DNA of 64,000 nt from Nocardioides ganghwensis (GTDB lineage: Bacteria > Actinomycetota > Actinomycetes > Propionibacteriales > Nocardioidaceae). A program made the translations under genes and the position numbers. Location of the stretch: positions 175,203-239,202 of the forward strand of contig NZ_JACXYX010000007.1 in assembly GCF_014779655.1 (NCBI RefSeq). The letters are read 5' to 3'. Of the stretch, positions 1-8,618 are shown piece after piece; the first letter of the stretch is position 1, and each line of letters begins with the position of its first letter. Below the pieces are notes generated by a model, which saw nothing but the letters and a program-made list of their open reading frames with translations, had not been told where the DNA came from and searched no databases.

Positions 1-438
1 AGCTTCCGGTCGCTGCGGCTCATGCTCCTCGACGTCTGGCGGCACGCCCCGGAGTACCGCGACTTCATCGACGGCTCGCTGCCGATCGTCGCGCAGCACG
101 TGCGCGAGAACCGCTCCCACTACGCCTTCATCGCGCGCGAGCGCACGGCCGGACCGCCGCGCGTGCGGGAGGCGATCAGGCACGAGATCGACCTGATCAC
201 CCGCGAGCTCGCCACCGACATCGCGCGCAGCGGGGCGGCCGAGCAGTACTCCAGCGCCGACATCGGGCTGCTGGCCGACCTCATCGTGTCCTTCGTGGTG
301 ACGATGGCCGAGCGGCTCGTCGACGACCCCGAGGCCGAGGAGCGCACGTTGGCGCAGGCGCGCACCCAGCTGCGGATGCTCCTCGTCGGGGCGCTCAACT
401 GGCGCTCGCGCGAGCCCGCCGACGGCGGGAGCCGCTGA
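1..438 (+). CDS. TetR-family regulator, C-terminal part (cut by window edge)
   Basis: The reading frame is open from the first base, so the gene starts outside the window; 145 codons are visible. The visible part is all-helical, begins in the region that follows the TetR DNA-binding domain, and has the size and composition of a TetR C-terminal ligand/dimerisation domain (helix around LLADLIVSFVVTMAERLV). The N-terminal helix-turn-helix is not seen, so the family call rests on the C-terminal style alone. It ends one base before the next gene, which suggests co-transcription with the deazaflavin-type reductase and regulation of that gene or of something upstream. Confidence 0.6.
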   Translation, partial: SFRSLRLMLLDVWRHAPEYRDFIDGSLPIVAQHVRENRSHYAFIARERTAGPPRVREAIRHEIDLITRELATDIARSGAAEQYSSADIGLLADLIVSFVVTMAERLVDDPEAEERTLAQARTQLRMLLVGALNWRSREPADGGSR

Positions 439-439
439 C

Positions 440-994
440 GTGGGAGACGAGATGGGAGACGGGACGGCTGCTCACCCGGGCCTCGCTGCCGAGCTCGGCT
501 ACGCGCACTCCTCCGGCAACCCGCTGCACCGGCTGGTCAGGTGGGGCGCCGGCACGCGCGCCGGCGGCTGGGTGTTCTCGCGCACGCTGCGGCACCTCGA
601 CGACGCCGTCGGCCGGCTGACCGGAGGCCGCCACAGTGCGCCCGGCCTGCTCGCCGGCCTCGCGGTCCTGGACGTGACGACGACGGGGCGCAGGTCCGGC
701 CGGAGCCGGACGAGCCACCTGATCGCGACGCCGTACGCCGGCGGGCTCGCGCTGCTCGGCACCAACTTCGGGCAGGCCGCTACCCCGGCGTGGGTGCACA
801 ACCTCGAGGCAGACCCGCGCGCGAGCGTGACCTACCGCGGCACGACGCGGGACGTCGTCGCGCGTGCGGCCACCGCCACCGAGGCCGCCGAGGTCTTCGA
901 GCTGGCCGGCCGCTTCTACCCCGGCTACGCCCACTACCGCAGGCGGGTCGGCGAGTCCCGGCGGATCCGGGTGCTCGTGCTCGAGCGGGCCTGA
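440..994 (+). CDS. Nitroreductase/deazaflavin-dependent oxidoreductase family protein (DDN-like)
   Basis: A 184-residue protein with the split-barrel flavin/F420-binding pattern of the Ddn family: a strand ending in TTGRRSGRSRTSHLI (about residues 79-95), then a GLALLGTNFGQAATPAWVHNL segment and the NLEADPRASVTYRGTTRDV block near residue 120-140. Members use reduced F420 or bind related cofactors and reduce diverse substrates; the native substrate is unknown. The GTG start lies one base after the TetR stop; an in-frame ATG at 452 is an alternative. The tight spacing suggests one transcript with the upstream regulator. Confidence 0.8.
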   Translation: MGDEMGDGTAAHPGLAAELGYAHSSGNPLHRLVRWGAGTRAGGWVFSRTLRHLDDAVGRLTGGRHSAPGLLAGLAVLDVTTTGRRSGRSRTSHLIATPYAGGLALLGTNFGQAATPAWVHNLEADPRASVTYRGTTRDVVARAATATEAAEVFELAGRFYPGYAHYRRRVGESRRIRVLVLERA

Positions 995-1021
995 CCGCGC
1001 GGCCGGGTCAGGAGCGAGCGC

Positions 1022-1726
1022 TCAGGTGCCCGGACGGGGGACCACCGGACGTACGGTCACGTCCGGGATGGTGGCGTCGGCCGGCAGGTCGATCACGTGC
1101 AGCAGGGTGTCGGCGACCGTGTCGGCGCTGATCCAGCGGGAGGCGTCGTAGGTGCGCCCCTCCTGCTCGTGCACCTTCTCCTGCATCGGGGTCGCGGTGC
1201 GACTGGGATAGACCGTGCTCACCCGTACGCCGTGCTCGACCTCCTCGGCCCGCAGCGAGTCGGCGAAGGCGCGCAGGCCGAACTTCGAGGCGGCGTAGGC
1301 CGACCACTCGGCACTGGCGGTGAGGCCGGCCGAGGAGTTCACGAACACCACGGTGCCGCGACCCGCGCGCACGTGCGGCAGCAGCTCGCGGGTCAGCACG
1401 GCGGGAGCGGTGAGGTTGACCGTGACCTGTTCCTCCCAGGCGGCCAGCCGCAGCCGCTCGACCGGGGCGAGGTCCACGACCCCGGCGACGTGCACCAGCG
1501 AGTCGACGGGCCCGTCGACCTGACGGCCGAGGCCGTTGAGGGTCCCCGGGTCGGCGAGGTCGGCGACGAGGAGGTGGGCGTGGGGGAAGGTGCTCGCCAG
1601 CTCGCCGGCGCGCGCCTCGCTGCGGGCGAGCAGCACGAGGTCGTCGCCGCGGTCGGCGAGCCGGCGGGCCAGCGCCGCGCCGATGCCGGAGCCGGCCCCG
1701 GTCAGGACGTGCCGCCGGACGGTCAT
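1022..1726 (-). CDS. Short-chain dehydrogenase/reductase (SDR)
   Basis: A 234-residue classical SDR. It has the N-terminal nucleotide-binding motif TGAGSGIG (about residues 9-16), a DLAD acidic turn, a catalytic serine in VFVNSSAG and the YAASK tyrosine/lysine pair near residue 150. The substrate cannot be told from sequence. Its ATG overlaps the stop of the upstream MDR oxidoreductase by four bases (ATGA, 1723-1726), so the two are probably translated together. Confidence 0.88.
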   Translation of the reverse strand: MTVRRHVLTGAGSGIGAALARRLADRGDDLVLLARSEARAGELASTFPHAHLLVADLADPGTLNGLGRQVDGPVDSLVHVAGVVDLAPVERLRLAAWEEQVTVNLTAPAVLTRELLPHVRAGRGTVVFVNSSAGLTASAEWSAYAASKFGLRAFADSLRAEEVEHGVRVSTVYPSRTATPMQEKVHEQEGRTYDASRWISADTVADTLLHVIDLPADATIPDVTVRPVVPRPGT

Positions 1727-2691
1727 CGGGTGAAGACGATCTTGCCGAACACGTCGCCCCCGGCCATCGCCGCGAAGCCATCGCGTGCCTGGTCCATCGG
1801 GAGCGCACGGTCGACGAGCGGGCGCGTGCCGGTCGCGTCGAGGAACCGCACCAGCCGGTCGAGCTCGGCGCGGGTGCCCATCGTGGAGCCGATGACCGAG
1901 AGCTGCTTGAAGAAGATGTGCGTCAGGCCGGCGTCCCCGACGTCGGGACCGGAGGTCGTGCCGCTGATCACGATGCGGCCCCCCGGGCGCAGCGAGCGGA
2001 TCGAATGGGTCCAGGTGGCCTTCCCGACGGTCTCCATGACGGCGTCGACCTTGACCGGCAGGCGGGCGCCGGACTCGAAGACCTCGTGCGCGCCGAGCTC
2101 CAGCGCCCGCTGTCGCTTGGACTCGTCACGGCTGGTGGCGAGGACCGTGAGGCCGGCCGCGCGGCCCAGCGTGATCAGCGCCGTGGCGACGCCGCCGCCG
2201 GCACCCTGCACCAGCACGGTCTCGCCCGGCTGGCACGCGCCCTGCACGAAGAGCATCCGGTAGGCCGTCAGCCACGCGGTCGGCAGGCACGCGGCCTCCT
2301 CGAACGACAGCGACGCCGGCTTGGGCACGAGGTTGCGGCGCGGCACGACCACCTGGTCGGCGAAGGTGCCCTGGTGGCGCTCCGAGAGCAGCGACCGGCC
2401 GGGGTCGTCCGCCTCGTCACCGGTCCAGCGCGGGTCGCCGATGACGCCGTGCACCACGACCTCGTTGCCGTCCTCGTCGATGCCTGCCGCGTCGCAGCCG
2501 AGGATCATCGGCAGCGACTCCTGGCGCAGGCCCACCCCGCGCAGCGACCACAGGTCGTGGTGGTTGAGGCTGGCCGCCTTCACGGTGACCGTGGCCCACC
2601 CGTCGGGCGCCTCGGGTGCGGGACGCTCCCCCACCACCAGGCCGCTCAGCGGGTCGTCGGAGGAGAAGGACTCGGCATAGACGGCGAACAT
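1723..2691 (-). CDS. Zinc-type/quinone-reductase-like medium-chain dehydrogenase (MDR)
   Basis: A 322-residue MDR protein with an N-terminal GroES-like fold (LNHHDLWSLRGVG, ILGCDAAG) and a C-terminal Rossmann fold with VLVQGAGGGVATALITLG near residue 160. It ends with the typical GKIVFTR. It probably catalyses NAD(P)H-dependent reduction or alcohol oxidation of an unknown substrate. The first gene of a two-gene operon with the SDR. A TAGGGT -10 lies exactly 12 bases before the ATG, so the transcript is predicted to be leaderless. Confidence 0.87.
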   Translation of the reverse strand: MFAVYAESFSSDDPLSGLVVGERPAPEAPDGWATVTVKAASLNHHDLWSLRGVGLRQESLPMILGCDAAGIDEDGNEVVVHGVIGDPRWTGDEADDPGRSLLSERHQGTFADQVVVPRRNLVPKPASLSFEEAACLPTAWLTAYRMLFVQGACQPGETVLVQGAGGGVATALITLGRAAGLTVLATSRDESKRQRALELGAHEVFESGARLPVKVDAVMETVGKATWTHSIRSLRPGGRIVISGTTSGPDVGDAGLTHIFFKQLSVIGSTMGTRAELDRLVRFLDATGTRPLVDRALPMDQARDGFAAMAGGDVFGKIVFTR

Positions 2692-2697
2692 TCCTCG

Positions 2698-2703
2698 ACC
2701 CTA
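2698..2703 (-). promoter_or_regulatory. -10 element of predicted leaderless promoter (MDR gene)
   Basis: On the minus strand TAGGGT begins at 2703, exactly 12 bases upstream of the ATG at 2691, which places the transcription start on the start codon. The same spacing recurs at several other genes in this window. Confidence 0.55.
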
Positions 2704-2760
2704 GCGAGTGCTGGTCGTTATCCGGTTGCGGGTCCTCAGCCCGGACTGTTGGGTTGCCGG

Positions 2761-4002
2761 GTGAGCATCGACGTACGTCCCTCGGAGGACGCCGAGAAGT
2801 ACCTGGCCACCGACCAGCTGGTCTGGTTCGGCGAGGTCACCGACGCCGACGCCGATCACCTGCGGCTCGGGCTGCCCACCGACCAGCGGTTCGCGGTGGA
2901 CCTCCCCGACGGGCCGTCGGACCTGCACGCCGGCATCTACGGCGTGCGCCCGATGGAGATGTCGCTGCCCGGCGACGCCCTGGTCCCGATCGCCGGGCTC
3001 ACCTGGGTCGGCGTACATCCCGACGCCCGGCGCCGCGGGGTCCTCACCGCGATGATGACCGACCACCTCGCCCGCAGCCGCGACGCCGGGACCGCGATCT
3101 CGGCCCTGCACGCGAGCGAGGCCGCGATCTACGGTCGCTACGGCTACGGACTCGCGGTGCTGACCCACCAGGTCGACCTCGGCCGCGGGACGACGTTCAC
3201 CGCGCCGCACCTCGAGGACGAGGTCGCCGGCATCACCACGCAGCTCGTGACCATGTCCGACGACGGCGTGGCCGAGCGGATGCGTGCCTGCCAGCTGGCC
3301 GCGGCGCCGGACTTCCCCGGCACGATCGTCGGCTCCCCCGGGTTCTTCACGCTGATGACGTCCGAGACGCCCGAGCAGCTGCGCGACAAGGAGCGGCGCC
3401 GCGTCCTGTTCGCCCGCCGCCACGGCTCGGACGTCGGCTTCGCCGGGCTGCGCCGCGAGCACAAGTGGGCCGACGCACGGCCGTCCGGGACGGTCACCGT
3501 CGGCACCTTCACCGGCGGTCCGGCAGCGCGGCTCGCCCTCGCCCGCCGGGTGGTCGACCTCGACCTGATGGGCACCACGAAGCTGGAGAACATCGGCGTC
3601 GACGACCCGGTCCTCGGCTGGGTCGGCGGACCGCGCGGCACCGGCGACCTCAAGACCTGGGACAGCACGTGGGTACGCCTCGTCGACCTCGAGGCAGCCT
3701 GGGCGCTGCGGTCGTACGAGTCCGACTGCGACGTCGTCGTCGAGGTCGCCGACCGCTACGCCCCCTGGAACGCCGGGCGCTGGCGCCTGCTGGCCTCCGA
3801 CGGAGTCGGCTCGGCCTCGCGCTCCGACTCCCCCGCCGACGTCACGCTCGACGTCGCCGTCCTCGGCGCGGGCTACCTGGGGCACGGCATCGCCGGCCTC
3901 CTGCGCGCCGGGGTGGTCACCGAGCACCGGCCGGGGGCGTACGCCGGGCTGGCCCGCGCGATGCGGACCTCGCTGGCCCCGGAGCCGTCGATCGGGTTCT
4001 AG
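2761..4002 (+). CDS. Eis-like GNAT N-acetyltransferase
   Basis: 413 residues from the GTG, the usual length of Eis-type acetyltransferases, which carry two GNAT-like domains and a C-terminal sterol-carrier-like domain. Visible: acetyl-CoA loop VHPDARRRGVLTAMM (about residues 83-97), LHASEAAIYGRYGYGLA typical of Eis, and a C-terminal SCP-like part with WRLLASDGVGSAS. The family acetylates amines, including aminoglycosides and some peptides; the natural substrate here is unknown. The open frame continues far upstream but this GTG matches the family start. It converges on the GH13 gene. Confidence 0.85.
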   Translation: MSIDVRPSEDAEKYLATDQLVWFGEVTDADADHLRLGLPTDQRFAVDLPDGPSDLHAGIYGVRPMEMSLPGDALVPIAGLTWVGVHPDARRRGVLTAMMTDHLARSRDAGTAISALHASEAAIYGRYGYGLAVLTHQVDLGRGTTFTAPHLEDEVAGITTQLVTMSDDGVAERMRACQLAAAPDFPGTIVGSPGFFTLMTSETPEQLRDKERRRVLFARRHGSDVGFAGLRREHKWADARPSGTVTVGTFTGGPAARLALARRVVDLDLMGTTKLENIGVDDPVLGWVGGPRGTGDLKTWDSTWVRLVDLEAAWALRSYESDCDVVVEVADRYAPWNAGRWRLLASDGVGSASRSDSPADVTLDVAVLGAGYLGHGIAGLLRAGVVTEHRPGAYAGLARAMRTSLAPEPSIGF

Positions 4003-4011
4003 CGGCTCGCG

Positions 4012-4057
4012 CCCCCGGCGCGCCGGGGGGCCGGATCCGCCGCACGTGCGGCGGATC
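4012..4057. terminator. Two perfect palindromes between convergent genes
   Basis: 4012-4029 is an 18-base perfect palindrome (CCCCCGGCG and its complement) and 4034-4057 a 24-base perfect palindrome (GATCCGCCGCAC and its complement). The second overlaps the GH13 stop codon (4056-4058). No T-tract follows either; a bidirectional terminator for the convergent genes is the likely role. Confidence 0.6.
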
Positions 4058-5663
4058 AGGCGAGCTCGAGGACTCCGTAGCCGAAGCCGTCCACGCGAAG
4101 CCCGCTCGGCAGCACGTCGACGCCCTGCCCCAGGAGCAGCCGCGCGCCCTCGAGCCCGTCGACCGCGACCTCGGCCGGCTCGCGGCGCGGGTTGACCACC
4201 ACGACGTGAGAGTCGCCGCGGCGCCAGGTGAAGGGGTAGCCCTCGTGCAGGACGGTCGTCGGGGCGCGGCCGCCGAGGGCCGGGGTGGCACGACGCAGCG
4301 CGATGAGCCGGCGCACCAGGTGCAGCGTCGAGCCGGGGTCCTGCTCCTGCGCACTGACGGTCGGCCGGTCATCGGACGGGTCGATGGGGAGGTAGAGGTC
4401 CTCCGGGGCGGCGGTGGAGAAGCCGGCGTTCGGCGAGTCGTCCCACTGCATCGGCGTACGGCAGCCGGACCGGTTGTAACCGGGGTTGCAGATCGAGCCC
4501 TCCACGTCGGGCAGGCCGGGCACGTAGCGCATGCCGATCTCGTCGCCGTAGTAGAGCGAGGGGACGGTGCCCCAGGTGAACAGGAACGTCAGCGCGGCGC
4601 CGAGCTGCTCGGGCGTACGGGGGGCGGTGCGCAGCCGGCTGAAGTCGTGGTCGGCGGTCCCCATCAGCACGGGCCGGGTCGGGTCGTCCGCCCGTGCCGC
4701 GGCCCACCCGTCGAGGAAGGTGCGGGTCGTGCCCCTGCCGTCCTCGTGGAAGAACGCGTCGCCCGTCCGGTGGAAGGGCAGGACTCCTGCACCCTTGTTG
4801 TCGAAGAGGCTGGCGTGCTCGGCGTGGATCACGAGGAAGAAGTCGGCGTCGAACCCCATGCCCTGGCCCGTGCGCGGCTCCACGCCCTCCGGGACCAGCA
4901 CCGCGTCGGGATGGGCCGAGGCCAGCCAGGCCTGGAGGTCCCGCCAGACCTGCGTCGCCGCCCCCCGACCGGCGTTCTTGCCGCGGTGGTCCTTCACCAG
5001 GGAGAACGCCATGTCGACGCGGAACCCGGCGACGCCCCTGCTCAGCCAGAAGTCGAGCACCTCGCGCAGCATCTCCTTGTTGCGCGTCGGGCCCGGGTCG
5101 TCGACGGCGTCGCGCCACGGCTCCGCCTCCGGCGTCTCGGTCCACCCGAAGTTCAGCGCGGGCTGCTCGTCGTAGAAGTTCTTGAGGTACCAGCCCCGGC
5201 GCGGCCCCGGCGACGGCACCCACGCCGGTGTACCGGGGACGCCGGGCTCCCACGCCCACTCCGGGAGCTCCTCGCACCAGACGTAGCGGTCGCCCTCCGG
5301 ACTCGGGCCGTCCGCGTGGAGCTCGGCCTGGAACCACGGGTGCTCGATCGAGGTGTGGCCGGCGACCAGGTCGAGCAGCACCCGGATCCCGCGTCGTCCC
5401 GCCTTGTCGACCAGCTCGACCAGGTCCTCGTTGGTGCCGTAGCGCGGCGCCACCTGCAGGTAGTCCGAGACGTCGTAGCCCGCGTCGACGAACGGCGAGG
5501 CGAAGCAGGGGTTGAACCAGATGGTGTCGACACCCAGCGACTCGACGTGGTCGAGACGCTCGATCACCCCGCGGAGGTCGCCGATCCCATCGCCGTCGGA
5601 GTCCGCGAAGGACTGCGGGTAGATCTCGTAGACGACGGCGTCGCGCAGCCAGTCGCCGGCCAT
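4056..5663 (-). CDS. GH13 family alpha-glucosidase/amylase-like hydrolase
   Basis: 535 residues with the oligo-1,6-glucosidase style N-terminus (VVYEIYPQSFADSDGDGIGDLRGV). Conserved GH13 region II, GFRVDMAF, supplies the nucleophile Asp, region III is LVPEGVEP and region IV TADHD. Region I reads DLVAGHTS where DxxxNH is usual, so Asn is replaced by Gly; region IV has Asp where Asn is common. These may mark a divergent actinobacterial subfamily. No signal peptide, so cytoplasmic alpha-glucoside hydrolysis or transfer is inferred. The ATG shares one base with the malic enzyme stop (TGATG), indicating coupling. Confidence 0.85.
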   Translation of the reverse strand: MAGDWLRDAVVYEIYPQSFADSDGDGIGDLRGVIERLDHVESLGVDTIWFNPCFASPFVDAGYDVSDYLQVAPRYGTNEDLVELVDKAGRRGIRVLLDLVAGHTSIEHPWFQAELHADGPSPEGDRYVWCEELPEWAWEPGVPGTPAWVPSPGPRRGWYLKNFYDEQPALNFGWTETPEAEPWRDAVDDPGPTRNKEMLREVLDFWLSRGVAGFRVDMAFSLVKDHRGKNAGRGAATQVWRDLQAWLASAHPDAVLVPEGVEPRTGQGMGFDADFFLVIHAEHASLFDNKGAGVLPFHRTGDAFFHEDGRGTTRTFLDGWAAARADDPTRPVLMGTADHDFSRLRTAPRTPEQLGAALTFLFTWGTVPSLYYGDEIGMRYVPGLPDVEGSICNPGYNRSGCRTPMQWDDSPNAGFSTAAPEDLYLPIDPSDDRPTVSAQEQDPGSTLHLVRRLIALRRATPALGGRAPTTVLHEGYPFTWRRGDSHVVVVNPRREPAEVAVDGLEGARLLLGQGVDVLPSGLRVDGFGYGVLELA

Positions 5664-6835
5664 CAGCGGCGCGCGACCCCGTCGGCACGGGCCGCGGCGG
5701 CGACGGCGTCACGTACGGCTCCCGGCACCCGCGGGTCGAAGGGCGAGGGGATGATCATCTCCTCGCTCAGGGCGTCCCCGACGAGCTCGGCGAGCGCGGT
5801 GGCGGCGGCGACCTTCATGCCCTCGGTGATCGCGGTGGCGTGCACGTCGAAGGCGCCGCGGAAGATGCCCGGGAAGGCCAGCACGTTGTTGATCTGGTTG
5901 GGGAAGTCCGAGCGGCCGGTGGCCACGACCCGGGCGTACTTGTGGGCCAGGTCGGGGTGCACCTCGGGCGTCGGGTTGGCGAGACCGAAGATGATCGCGT
6001 CGGCGGCCATCGAGGCCACGATCTCCTCGGGCACCTGCCCGCCCGAGACGCCGATGTAGACGTCGGCGCCGGCCATCACGTCGGCGAGGGTGCCGCGGCG
6101 GCCGAAGTGGTCGGCGGTGTCGCGGGCGAGAGCGGCCTTGACCTCGGTGAGGTCCGAGCGCTCGGAGTTGAGCACGCCCTGCCGGTCGAGGACCGCGATG
6201 TCCTTGATGCCGGCCTCCAGCAGGATCCGGGCGACGGCGACGCCGGCGGCACCGGCGCCCTGCACCACGACGCGTACGGTCGCGGCGTCGCGGCCGGTCA
6301 GCCGCAGCGCGTTGGTCAGCGCCGCGAGGGCCACCACCGCGGTGCCGTGCTGGTCGTCGTGGAAGACCGGGATGTCGAGCCGCTCCTTGAGCCGCGCCTC
6401 GATCTCGAAGCAGCGTGGGGCGGAGATGTCCTCGAGGTTGATGCCGCCGAAGCTCGGTGCCAGCCGTACGACCGTCTCGATGATCTCCTCGACGTCGGTG
6501 GTGTCGAGGCAGATGGGGACCGCGTCGACGCCGCCGAACTGCTTGAACAGCACCGCCTTGCCCTCCATCACCGGCATCGCCGCCGCGGGGCCGATGTCAC
6601 CGAGGCCGAGCACCGCGGTGCCGTCGGTGACGACCGCGACGGTGTTGGGGACCCAGGTGTAGTGCTGCGTCATCGACGGGTCCGCGGCGATGGCCTCGCA
6701 CACCCGCGCCACACCCGGGGTGTAGGCGAGCGACAGCTCCTCGGGCCCGGTCAGGGCGGCCGTCGACAGGATCTCCATCTTGCCGCCGACGTGCAGGTCG
6801 AACACGGGGTCGCCGGCGTGCGGGTGCGAAGCCAT
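5663..6835 (-). CDS. NAD(P)-dependent malic enzyme
   Basis: 390 residues, the short bacterial malic enzyme without a phosphotransacetylase domain. It oxidatively decarboxylates malate to pyruvate. Visible are [11 protein letters not shown] near the start, [15 protein letters not shown], the catalytic-region [11 protein letters not shown], metal/substrate motif FHDDQHGTA, the Rossmann [14 protein letters not shown] and GLANPTPEV. The frame is open further upstream to 7264, but [15 protein letters not shown] at 6835 matches the family N-terminus and the extension would run through sodX. First gene of a coupled pair with the glycosidase. Confidence 0.93.
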   Translation of the reverse strand: MASHPHAGDPVFDLHVGGKMEILSTAALTGPEELSLAYTPGVARVCEAIAADPSMTQHYTWVPNTVAVVTDGTAVLGLGDIGPAAAMPVMEGKAVLFKQFGGVDAVPICLDTTDVEEIIETVVRLAPSFGGINLEDISAPRCFEIEARLKERLDIPVFHDDQHGTAVVALAALTNALRLTGRDAATVRVVVQGAGAAGVAVARILLEAGIKDIAVLDRQGVLNSERSDLTEVKAALARDTADHFGRRGTLADVMAGADVYIGVSGGQVPEEIVASMAADAIIFGLANPTPEVHPDLAHKYARVVATGRSDFPNQINNVLAFPGIFRGAFDVHATAITEGMKVAAATALAELVGDALSEEMIIPSPFDPRVPGAVRDAVAAAARADGVARR

Positions 6836-6855
6836 GCCGGCGATACTCGCACAGC

Positions 6856-7236
6856 TCAGCCGCCCCGGAGCCGGCGTCCCATGCGTGGCGATGGCCACAC
6901 CCGCAGCCGTACGACGCCGAGGACGTCGCTCTCGGCCACGGGGCCGCGGTGGCGGGAGTCGACGCCCTCGTCGGGGTTGTCGCTGAGCAGCCACCAGCCG
7001 GCTGCGCCGGAGCGCGTACGCCGCGGCTCGCCCGCGCGCTTGACCGTCAGGGTGCCGTCGGCGAACCGGGCGACGACGAGGTCCCCCGCACGCGGGCGTA
7101 CGCCGTGGCGCACGAGCAGGAGGTCGCCCTCGCGGAGCGTGGGGAGCATCGAGCGACCCCGCACGACGGCGGTCCCGAAGGGGGGCCGGACGTCTCCACC
7201 CCTCGGGGCGAGACCCCGCTGCTGACGCCTCTCCAC
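6856..7236 (-). CDS. sodX: Nickel superoxide dismutase maturation protease (S26 family)
   Basis: A 126-residue S26 peptidase-like protein. The catalytic serine lies in VRGRSMLPTLREGDLLL and the lysine in GTLTVKRAG, followed by GWWLLSDNPDEGVDSR, a typical S26 box. There is no membrane anchor, as expected of the small proteases encoded beside Ni-SOD genes. It faces sodN head to head with 50 bases between starts, so removal of the SodN leader to expose the nickel-hook histidine is the likely job. The GTG start at 7236 is chosen as the longest frame. Confidence 0.86.
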   Translation of the reverse strand: MERRQQRGLAPRGGDVRPPFGTAVVRGRSMLPTLREGDLLLVRHGVRPRAGDLVVARFADGTLTVKRAGEPRRTRSGAAGWWLLSDNPDEGVDSRHRGPVAESDVLGVVRLRVWPSPRMGRRLRGG

Positions 7237-7242
7237 GCGGAG

Positions 7243-7248
7243 TAGTGT
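7243..7248 (+). promoter_or_regulatory. Candidate -10 of sodN
   Basis: TAGTGT in the sodX-sodN intergenic region would start transcription near 7255, giving a leader of about 32 bases that contains the GAGAGG ribosome binding site at 7275-7280. No clear Nur box was recognised. Confidence 0.35.
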
Positions 7249-7286
7249 CGCAGCAGTTGCACACCTTCCCGATCGAGAGGAACCCG

Positions 7287-7688
7287 ATGCTTCGTCACCT
7301 GCTCGCCCCCACTGTCGAGGTCTCCGCGCACTGCGACCTTCCGTGCGGCGTCTACGACCCCGCCCAGGCCCGCATCGAGGCCGAGTCGATCAAGGCGATC
7401 ATCGCCAAGGTCGCCGACAACGACGACCCCGACTTCCGCACCCGCGCGATCCTCATCAAGGAGCAGCGCTCCGAGCTCGTCAAGCACCACCTCTGGGTGC
7501 TGTGGACCGACTACTTCAAGCCCCCGCACTTCGAGAAGTACCCGCAGCTGCACACGCTGGTCAACGAGGCCACCAAGCTCGCCGGCGCGTCCGGCACCAA
7601 GGGCGAGCTCGACGCCGCGAAGGCCGACGAGCTGCTCGCCAAGATCGACGAGATCGCCGAGATCTTCTGGGAGACGAAGAAGGCCTGA
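7287..7688 (+). CDS. sodN: Nickel superoxide dismutase
   Basis: 133 residues. After a 14-residue leader (ending VEVSA) the mature enzyme begins HCDLPCGVYDP: His15, Cys16 and Cys20 become His1, Cys2 and Cys6 of the nickel hook, with Tyr23 corresponding to Tyr9. The rest is the four-helix bundle (TKLAGASGTKGEL, AEIFWETKK). It dismutates superoxide in the cytoplasm. ATG 7287 is preceded by GAGAGG; the earlier in-frame start is not needed. Pairs with the divergent sodX protease and ends before a strong terminator. Confidence 0.97.
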   Translation: MLRHLLAPTVEVSAHCDLPCGVYDPAQARIEAESIKAIIAKVADNDDPDFRTRAILIKEQRSELVKHHLWVLWTDYFKPPHFEKYPQLHTLVNEATKLAGASGTKGELDAAKADELLAKIDEIAEIFWETKKA

Positions 7689-7716
7689 GCGGCTTGCCGC
7701 TACGCCTCTCCCACCA

Positions 7717-7746
7717 CGCCGCCCCGGTCCACGGACCGGGGCGGCG
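7717..7746 (+). terminator. Strong hairpin terminator after sodN
   Basis: Perfect 14-base inverted repeat (CGCCGCCCCGGTCC at 7717-7730, complement at 7733-7746) with a minimal loop, 28 bases after the sodN stop. No long T-run, as usual in GC-rich actinobacteria. Confidence 0.8.
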
Positions 7747-7803
7747 TTCGTGCACCCGGAGGCGCCGGGCTGGCTAGGCTCTGGGCCACCGACAGGAGGC
7801 GCG

Positions 7804-8439
7804 ATGATCGAGCAGGTCACCCTGCGCGACGGCACCGACGCGTTCGTCGTGCCGCTGGAGCGGACCGACCGCGCGCAGCTCGCGGCGGAGTTCGAGACCC
7901 TGTCGCCGGAGTCGCGGCGCCGCAGGTTCCTGGCGCCCGTACGCCACCTCTCCGACGCGATGCTGGAGCACCTCGTCGACGACGTCGACGGGATCGACCA
8001 CGTCGCGCTCGTGCTCTGCGCCGAGACGACGCCCGACGTCTACGACCCGGTCGCCCTGGCGCGGATCGTGCGCTACGCCGACGTCACCGACGCCGCCGAC
8101 CTCGCCGTGACCGTGAAGGACGAGTGGCAGGGTCGCGGCGTGGCCTCGGCGCTGCTCGACGTGCTGGTGCGCGCGCGTCCCGCCGGGGTGACCCGCATCG
8201 TCACCGAGGTGCTCAAGGACAACCCCGCCTCGCTCGCGATGCTCCGCCGCCTCGGCGAGGTCTCCCTGGAGGACGAGGGGAACGGCGTGTACGGCGTCGT
8301 GGTCGCGCTCGCCGACGGCGCAGCGGCCTCGCCGCCTGTGGACGTGCCCCCGGGCGAGAGGCAGGCGCCGCTGCTGAGCGACCGCCGCCACCGCCATGCG
8401 CTGCGCACCCGGGACCAGGTGTGTCCCTGGTTCCACTGA
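7804..8439 (+). CDS. GNAT-family N-acetyltransferase
   Basis: 211 residues. The GNAT core shows LAVTVKDEWQGRGVASALLDVLVRRA-type acetyl-CoA loop (VKDEWQGRGVASALL) and a following VLKDNPASLAMLRRLG helix. The N-terminus (LRDGTDAFVVPL, LSPESRRRRFLAP) resembles GNAT domains also found in large acyltransferases. Substrate unknown. ATG 7804 follows AGGAGGCGCG; a TAGGCT element lies about 30 bases upstream at 7774-7779. Confidence 0.82.
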   Translation: MIEQVTLRDGTDAFVVPLERTDRAQLAAEFETLSPESRRRRFLAPVRHLSDAMLEHLVDDVDGIDHVALVLCAETTPDVYDPVALARIVRYADVTDAADLAVTVKDEWQGRGVASALLDVLVRARPAGVTRIVTEVLKDNPASLAMLRRLGEVSLEDEGNGVYGVVVALADGAAASPPVDVPPGERQAPLLSDRRHRHALRTRDQVCPWFH

Positions 8440-8618
8440 CCTGTGACGGCGCCGCCCGTCAGGCCATGGCGCCGGCGGCCTCAACGGGGGCCGAGAGCGG
8501 ACTGGACCACCCCGGAGGTCGGCGACGCCTCCGTGCGGCCCGCTCCCGCCCCCCCGGCTGGCAGGCCCGGTTAGTGTGTGGCGAGCACATCGGCTCCGAC
8601 GACGGGACACTGACGCAG

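Noticed and set aside
2616..6059. 1147-codon open frame on the plus strand
   Set aside because: Arg/Pro/Gly-rich shadow of the Eis-like, GH13 and malic enzyme genes, a usual artefact of high GC.
6836..7264. N-terminal extension of the malic enzyme frame
   Set aside because: Runs antisense-style through sodX sequence; the family start is the ATG at 6835.
7237..7286. Possible Nur box (GTTGCACACC) before sodN
   Set aside because: Only one half-site resembles TTGCAA; spacing and second half-site absent.
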